From: Bacillota bacterium
GTDB taxonomy: Bacteria > Bacillota > Clostridia > Lachnospirales > Lachnospiraceae
Length of the DNA: 64,000 nt
Reading direction: 5' to 3'
NCBI GenBank assembly: GCA_023443225.1
Contig: JAEZVF010000115.1
Coordinates: 62,001-126,000, forward strand
Positions within the stretch are counted from its first letter, which is position 1. Every line of letters begins with the position of its first letter. The position numbers and the translations under genes are program-made. Positions 60,902-64,000 of the stretch are shown piece after piece. The notes under the pieces are model-generated. The model made no database searches and was not told where the DNA came from. It saw only the letters and a program-made list of their open reading frames with translations.

Positions 60902-62350
60902 TTGGGACAGAATGAAGAAATAAAACAAGAGTATCAAGGCAATGATAGATTGCTACTGGGTATGGTTTTGGGCGTTATTACTTTCTGGCTTTTTGCTCAA
61001 ACAACTTTAAATATTGCATCAACTATGCGAACGGATTTAGGTATTAATGTTAATGTCAGTAATATTGCTGTCAGTATAACAGCTCTATTTTCAGGCATAT
61101 TTATCGTTATAGCTGGTGGTTTTGGTGACAGATACGGCCGTGTTAAAACAACAAAGATTGGACTCATTCTGAGTATTATAGGCTCATTGTTGATAGCTGT
61201 TTCACCAAAAGGAACTGCTATCTTTTTAATGACAGGACGCATTATTCAGGGTATTTCTGCAGCTTGTATCATGCCAAATACTCTGGCATTGATTAAGACC
61301 TACTATCAAGATGCAGCACGGCAGAGAGCTGTTAGTTACTGGTCCATCGGTTCCTGGGGTGGTTCCGGTCTTTGTTCACTTTTTGGTGGAGTTGTTGCGT
61401 CGACCATTGGATGGCGTTTTATATTCTGGTTTTCCATAGTTATAGCAATGGGAAGTTTTTTATTAATCAATGGAACACCGGAAAGTCATAATCCCCCGAG
61501 TGAAAAAAAGCTGGGTTTCGATATTTTGGGAGTGTTTACTTTCTTAACCGGAATGGTTGCACTCAATATCGTTATTGGACAAGGGGCTAGAATAGGGTGG
61601 TCATCTGTAGTTATATTGGGACTTTCCTTGCTGGCAGTTGTTACGCTATTAGCTTTTGTTTTTATTGAAAGAAGTAAGGAAAACAGTTTTATTGATTTTA
61701 GATTATTCAGAAATAAAATTTATACTGGAGCTACAATTTCTAATTTTTTAGTCAATGGATCTGCTGGTACATTAATGATTGCTTTGACATTAGTGCAATT
61801 AGGAGCAGGACTATCTTCTTTTCAGGCAGGATTGTTAACACTAGGGTATTTAATTGCTATTGTGTTGACAATCAGGGTTGGTGAGAAGTTATTGCAAAAA
61901 TGGGGAGCCCGCAAACCGATGATTTTAGGCTGTATCATTACAAGTGTGGGAGTTTTTATGACAGCCTTTACCTTTGTGTTAACCAACCAATATATGATAA
62001 TCGCTGCAATTGCTTTTACCCTCTATGGTATAGGCTTAGGCTTCTATGCTACACCGTCTACCGATGCTGCCTTATCAAAAGTTCCGGCAGATAAAGCTGG
62101 TTCAGCCTCTGGAATTTATAAAATGGCATCCTCACTGGGTGCTGCCTTTGGTGTGTCTATTTCAGCAGCAATATTAACAGGACTTAGTAATGGAACTGTT
62201 CATTTTGTTGAAGGAATTTTCTGGGGTTCAACCAATAATATACCAATCCGATATGCAGCTATGGTTGCTTTGGCTTTCAATCTGTGTTTGATGCTTTTGT
62301 CGATTATAATTATTTTGACAACCGTTCCAGCAGGAAAATCAGAACATTAA
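60902..62350 (+). CDS. MFS exporter, DHA2-like
   Basis: A 482-residue transporter of about 13-14 helices in the EmrB/QacA (DHA2) group. The N-terminal half has LFAQTTLNIASTMRTDLGI and the loop GDRYGRVKTTKIGLIL; the conserved GRIIQGISAACIMPNTLALI follows. Such proteins export drugs or small organic molecules with proton exchange. The start is TTG 60902, eight bases after AAGGAG. No regulator is divergent from it directly; the LysR gene is convergent. Confidence 0.85.
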   Translation: MGQNEEIKQEYQGNDRLLLGMVLGVITFWLFAQTTLNIASTMRTDLGINVNVSNIAVSITALFSGIFIVIAGGFGDRYGRVKTTKIGLILSIIGSLLIAVSPKGTAIFLMTGRIIQGISAACIMPNTLALIKTYYQDAARQRAVSYWSIGSWGGSGLCSLFGGVVASTIGWRFIFWFSIVIAMGSFLLINGTPESHNPPSEKKLGFDILGVFTFLTGMVALNIVIGQGARIGWSSVVILGLSLLAVVTLLAFVFIERSKENSFIDFRLFRNKIYTGATISNFLVNGSAGTLMIALTLVQLGAGLSSFQAGLLTLGYLIAIVLTIRVGEKLLQKWGARKPMILGCIITSVGVFMTAFTFVLTNQYMIIAAIAFTLYGIGLGFYATPSTDAALSKVPADKAGSASGIYKMASSLGAAFGVSISAAILTGLSNGTVHFVEGIFWGSTNNIPIRYAAMVALAFNLCLMLLSIIIILTTVPAGKSEH

Positions 62351-62351
62351 A

Positions 62352-62366
62352 GCCCCGTAAAGGGGC
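62352..62366. terminator. Small GC-rich hairpin between convergent genes
   Basis: GCCCC (62352-62356) and GGGGC (62362-62366) form a five-base stem with a five-base loop right after the MFS stop. No T-run is seen, so its role as a terminator is weak. Confidence 0.3.
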
Positions 62367-62397
62367 AAGCCAAGTTGGCGGGAGTTTGTAATCAATG

Positions 62398-63288
62398 TTA
62401 AAAGTCCCTCAAATGAATTATCTTCTCAAACCAATATTCTATCTGTGATTTATCAGGACTGTTTTTTAAATAGACAAAACTAAAAGGATGGCTTATGTTA
62501 AAATTCCGTATTGGGATTTCTTTAAGATAGCCTTGAGAAATTTCTTTTTTTATTGCTTCACGGTACATAAAAGTGATACCAATGTTTTGATGACATAGTT
62601 CTTTAATTACATTCATGTTACTAATTTCAATTTTTCTTCTAAAATCTTTAATACTAAGATTTTGATTGTACAATGCTTGCTCTAGTATATCACGGGTTCC
62701 ACTTCCTGGTTCCCGTAGAATAAGATTTTGTTCAAGCAATTCTTCTAGATTTGAAGTTGTAGATGCAATTTTATTTTTAGGAGAGCAGACACCGATAAAT
62801 GTTTCATTGGATACAAATTTAAATTCAAATTGATTATGGTCAAAATGACCCTCAAGTAAGGCGAAGTCTATCTTTCCTTCCCAAAGCATTTTCTGAAGAA
62901 TATGTGTATTTTCTACAAACATTGAAATGTTTGTTTCTGGATCTTCTTTAAATATTTTACACAAAATAGGTGGAATAGTGTATTCCCCAATGGTCAATGT
63001 AGCTCCAAAATTTAAGGGTTTTGACTCATCTTTAATACTGTGCAGTAAGGGTAGAATTCGCTCTGAAGTTGCTTTCAGTGTTCTTGCATATTGCTGCAAT
63101 GCCATACCTTCCTCTGTAAGAGAAAAATTCTTCCCTTTCCCTGAAATTAATGTTACCTGGTAATAATTCTCTAGATATTGGATCTGCTGTGAAACAGCAG
63201 GTTGTGTCATATTTAGTTTTTGAGCAGTCTTTGTATAATTACGAGTTTCACAAAGTGTCAGGAATGTTTGTAATCTATTATCTAACAT
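62398..63288 (-). CDS. LysR family transcriptional regulator
   Basis: A 296-residue LTTR: RLQTFLTLCETRNYTKTAQKLN and MTQPAVSQQIQYLENYYQ form the winged helix, and the effector domain has ILREPGSGTRDILEQAL typical of the CbbR/YeiE/CysB-like branch. It is divergent from a YeiH-type transporter gene 113 bases away; LysR-YeiH divergence is a well-known arrangement (YeiE/YeiH), so it probably activates that gene. The effector is unknown. Confidence 0.88.
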   Translation of the reverse strand: MLDNRLQTFLTLCETRNYTKTAQKLNMTQPAVSQQIQYLENYYQVTLISGKGKNFSLTEEGMALQQYARTLKATSERILPLLHSIKDESKPLNFGATLTIGEYTIPPILCKIFKEDPETNISMFVENTHILQKMLWEGKIDFALLEGHFDHNQFEFKFVSNETFIGVCSPKNKIASTTSNLEELLEQNLILREPGSGTRDILEQALYNQNLSIKDFRRKIEISNMNVIKELCHQNIGITFMYREAIKKEISQGYLKEIPIRNFNISHPFSFVYLKNSPDKSQIEYWFEKIIHLRDF

Positions 63289-63401
63289 TAGAAAAACCTC
63301 ACTATAAATTTAATTTATATAAATATAAAATATTATAATTTCATTTAATGCAAAGTAAGTGGTATATTCAAGTTATTATTATTACTATTTGGAGGTAACT
63401 T

Positions 63402-64000
63402 ATGTTTCAGAAATTAATTAACATGGCACCTGGATTATTACTTAGTGCTTGTGTTGCAGTTGTTGCGATGTTTTTAAGTAGTCTAATCCCAGGTGATATT
63501 ATTGGGGCTACTGTTATGGCTCTTCTGGTCGGGATGGCATTGAATCCCATATTAAATAGGTATAAACAATTCAATGCGGGAGTAAGTTATACAGGAAAGA
63601 TTGTTCTTCGTATTGGTATCGTACTTATGGGTGTTAATATGAATTTTTCTGAAGTTTTAGATGTAGGGAAATACTCGCTTTTTGTAATGATCTTTACTAT
63701 GGCAACTGCATTTGGTGCAGGAAACTTAATCGGTAAAATGTTTGGAATGAACTGGAAGCTTACAAATCTTTTGTCAGTCAGTACAGCAATATGTGGTGGT
63801 TCTGCTGTGGCTGCAGTAGGCCCCGTTATCAAAGCAAAAGATGAAGATGTAGCATATGCAATTTCATCAACATTCATATTTGATGTACTTACGGTTGTTG
63901 TAATTCCGTGGATCGGTATTGCACTAGGTATGTCTAGTATGGGATACGGTTTGTGGGTAGGTACTGCTGTTAATGATACATCGTCCGTTGTAGCGGCAGG
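63402..64000 (+). CDS. YeiH family putative sulfate exporter, N-terminal part
   Basis: The frame starts ATG 63402, five bases after GGAGG, and runs off the end of the window (199 residues seen). GLLLSACVAVVAMFLSSLIPG, GKIVLRIGIVLMGVNMNFSEVL, NLLSVSTAICGGSAVAAVGPVI and WVGTAVNDTSSVVAA match the YeiH/PSE membrane family, including the two conserved inverted motifs GGSAVAAVGPV and VNDTSSV. Proposed roles include sulfate or sulfonate-related export and cysteine metabolism; not fully established. The divergent LysR gene likely regulates it. The stop lies outside the window. Confidence 0.88.
   Translation, partial: MFQKLINMAPGLLLSACVAVVAMFLSSLIPGDIIGATVMALLVGMALNPILNRYKQFNAGVSYTGKIVLRIGIVLMGVNMNFSEVLDVGKYSLFVMIFTMATAFGAGNLIGKMFGMNWKLTNLLSVSTAICGGSAVAAVGPVIKAKDEDVAYAISSTFIFDVLTVVVIPWIGIALGMSSMGYGLWVGTAVNDTSSVVAA

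Noticed and set aside
1..64000. CRISPR array, tRNA or rRNA gene
   Set aside because: No regularly spaced direct repeats, tRNA-like cloverleaf or rRNA sequence was noticed on reading.

Overview
The window reads as a chromosomal segment of a low-GC anaerobic Firmicute, most like Lachnospiraceae or related Clostridia. The signs are AT-rich codons, strong AGGAGG ribosome binding sites with frequent GTG/TTG starts, oxygen-sensitive Fe-S proteins, de novo B12 assembly genes, HypA/HypB, FeoA/FeoB, a Ric-type di-iron repair protein and a ydaO-type c-di-AMP riboswitch. No rRNA, tRNA, CRISPR array, phage or intact insertion sequence was seen. The taxon is an inference from gene content.

Layout. 1-11.8 kb: one long plus-strand corrinoid block with a BtuFCD-type importer (first gene cut by the window edge), then cbiA, cobT, cobU, cobS, a CobU-like paralogue, cobC, cbiB, cobD, cbiP, an adenosyltransferase and a small CWC protein. 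Two near-identical intergenic hairpins lie inside it. 12-21 kb: a cation/H+ antiporter, a second FecCD-type importer, then a sulfur/thiol redox group (siroheme-type reductase, CoA-disulfide reductase with rhodanese domain, LysR regulator, thioredoxin). The same 15-bp palindrome lies upstream of the importer and between the reductase and LysR genes. 21-27 kb: mixed accessory genes (anchored unknown protein, uracil-DNA glycosylase family protein, exonuclease III, Nudix, AraC/MFS/PHP). 27.2-34.2 kb: a GntR-controlled unit with a DUF5692 membrane protein, HypB, a 909-residue Fe-S flavoprotein, HypA and an EamA transporter, with no hydrogenase in the window. This is the best candidate for an undescribed system. 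34.2-39.2 kb: iron handling (FetAB-like, DtxR-like, FeoA, FeoB). 39.2-41.2 kb: c-di-AMP riboswitch, antiporter without RCK domain, and a PII-like protein lacking a normal start codon.

41-50 kb holds a structured RNA-like element, a group-2 sigma factor, an OFA-type MFS protein, a Cache-GGDEF diguanylate cyclase, PhzF, VOC and PurC proteins. It then has a scar containing the 3' tail of a second GntR gene joined to a second EamA transporter, followed by cytosine deaminase. 50-55 kb: a split permease carrying a ferredoxin tail, a Crp/Fnr regulator, Ric preceded by an FNR-like box, and a P1B-type ATPase with its HMA chaperone. 55-60.4 kb: a minus-strand ABC importer of the simple-sugar/nucleoside type. 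60.9-64 kb: MFS exporter, LysR regulator and a divergent YeiH-type transporter cut by the window end.

The common theme is metals, corrinoid and redox: cobalt (B12), nickel (HypAB), iron (Feo, Fet, DtxR), soft metals (P1B ATPase), thiols and sulfite. Regulation visible in the sequence includes palindromic operators, one clear riboswitch and several strong terminators. Traces of rearrangement are a GntR gene tail, a response-regulator gene tail, a duplicated EamA gene and two intergenic repeat families.
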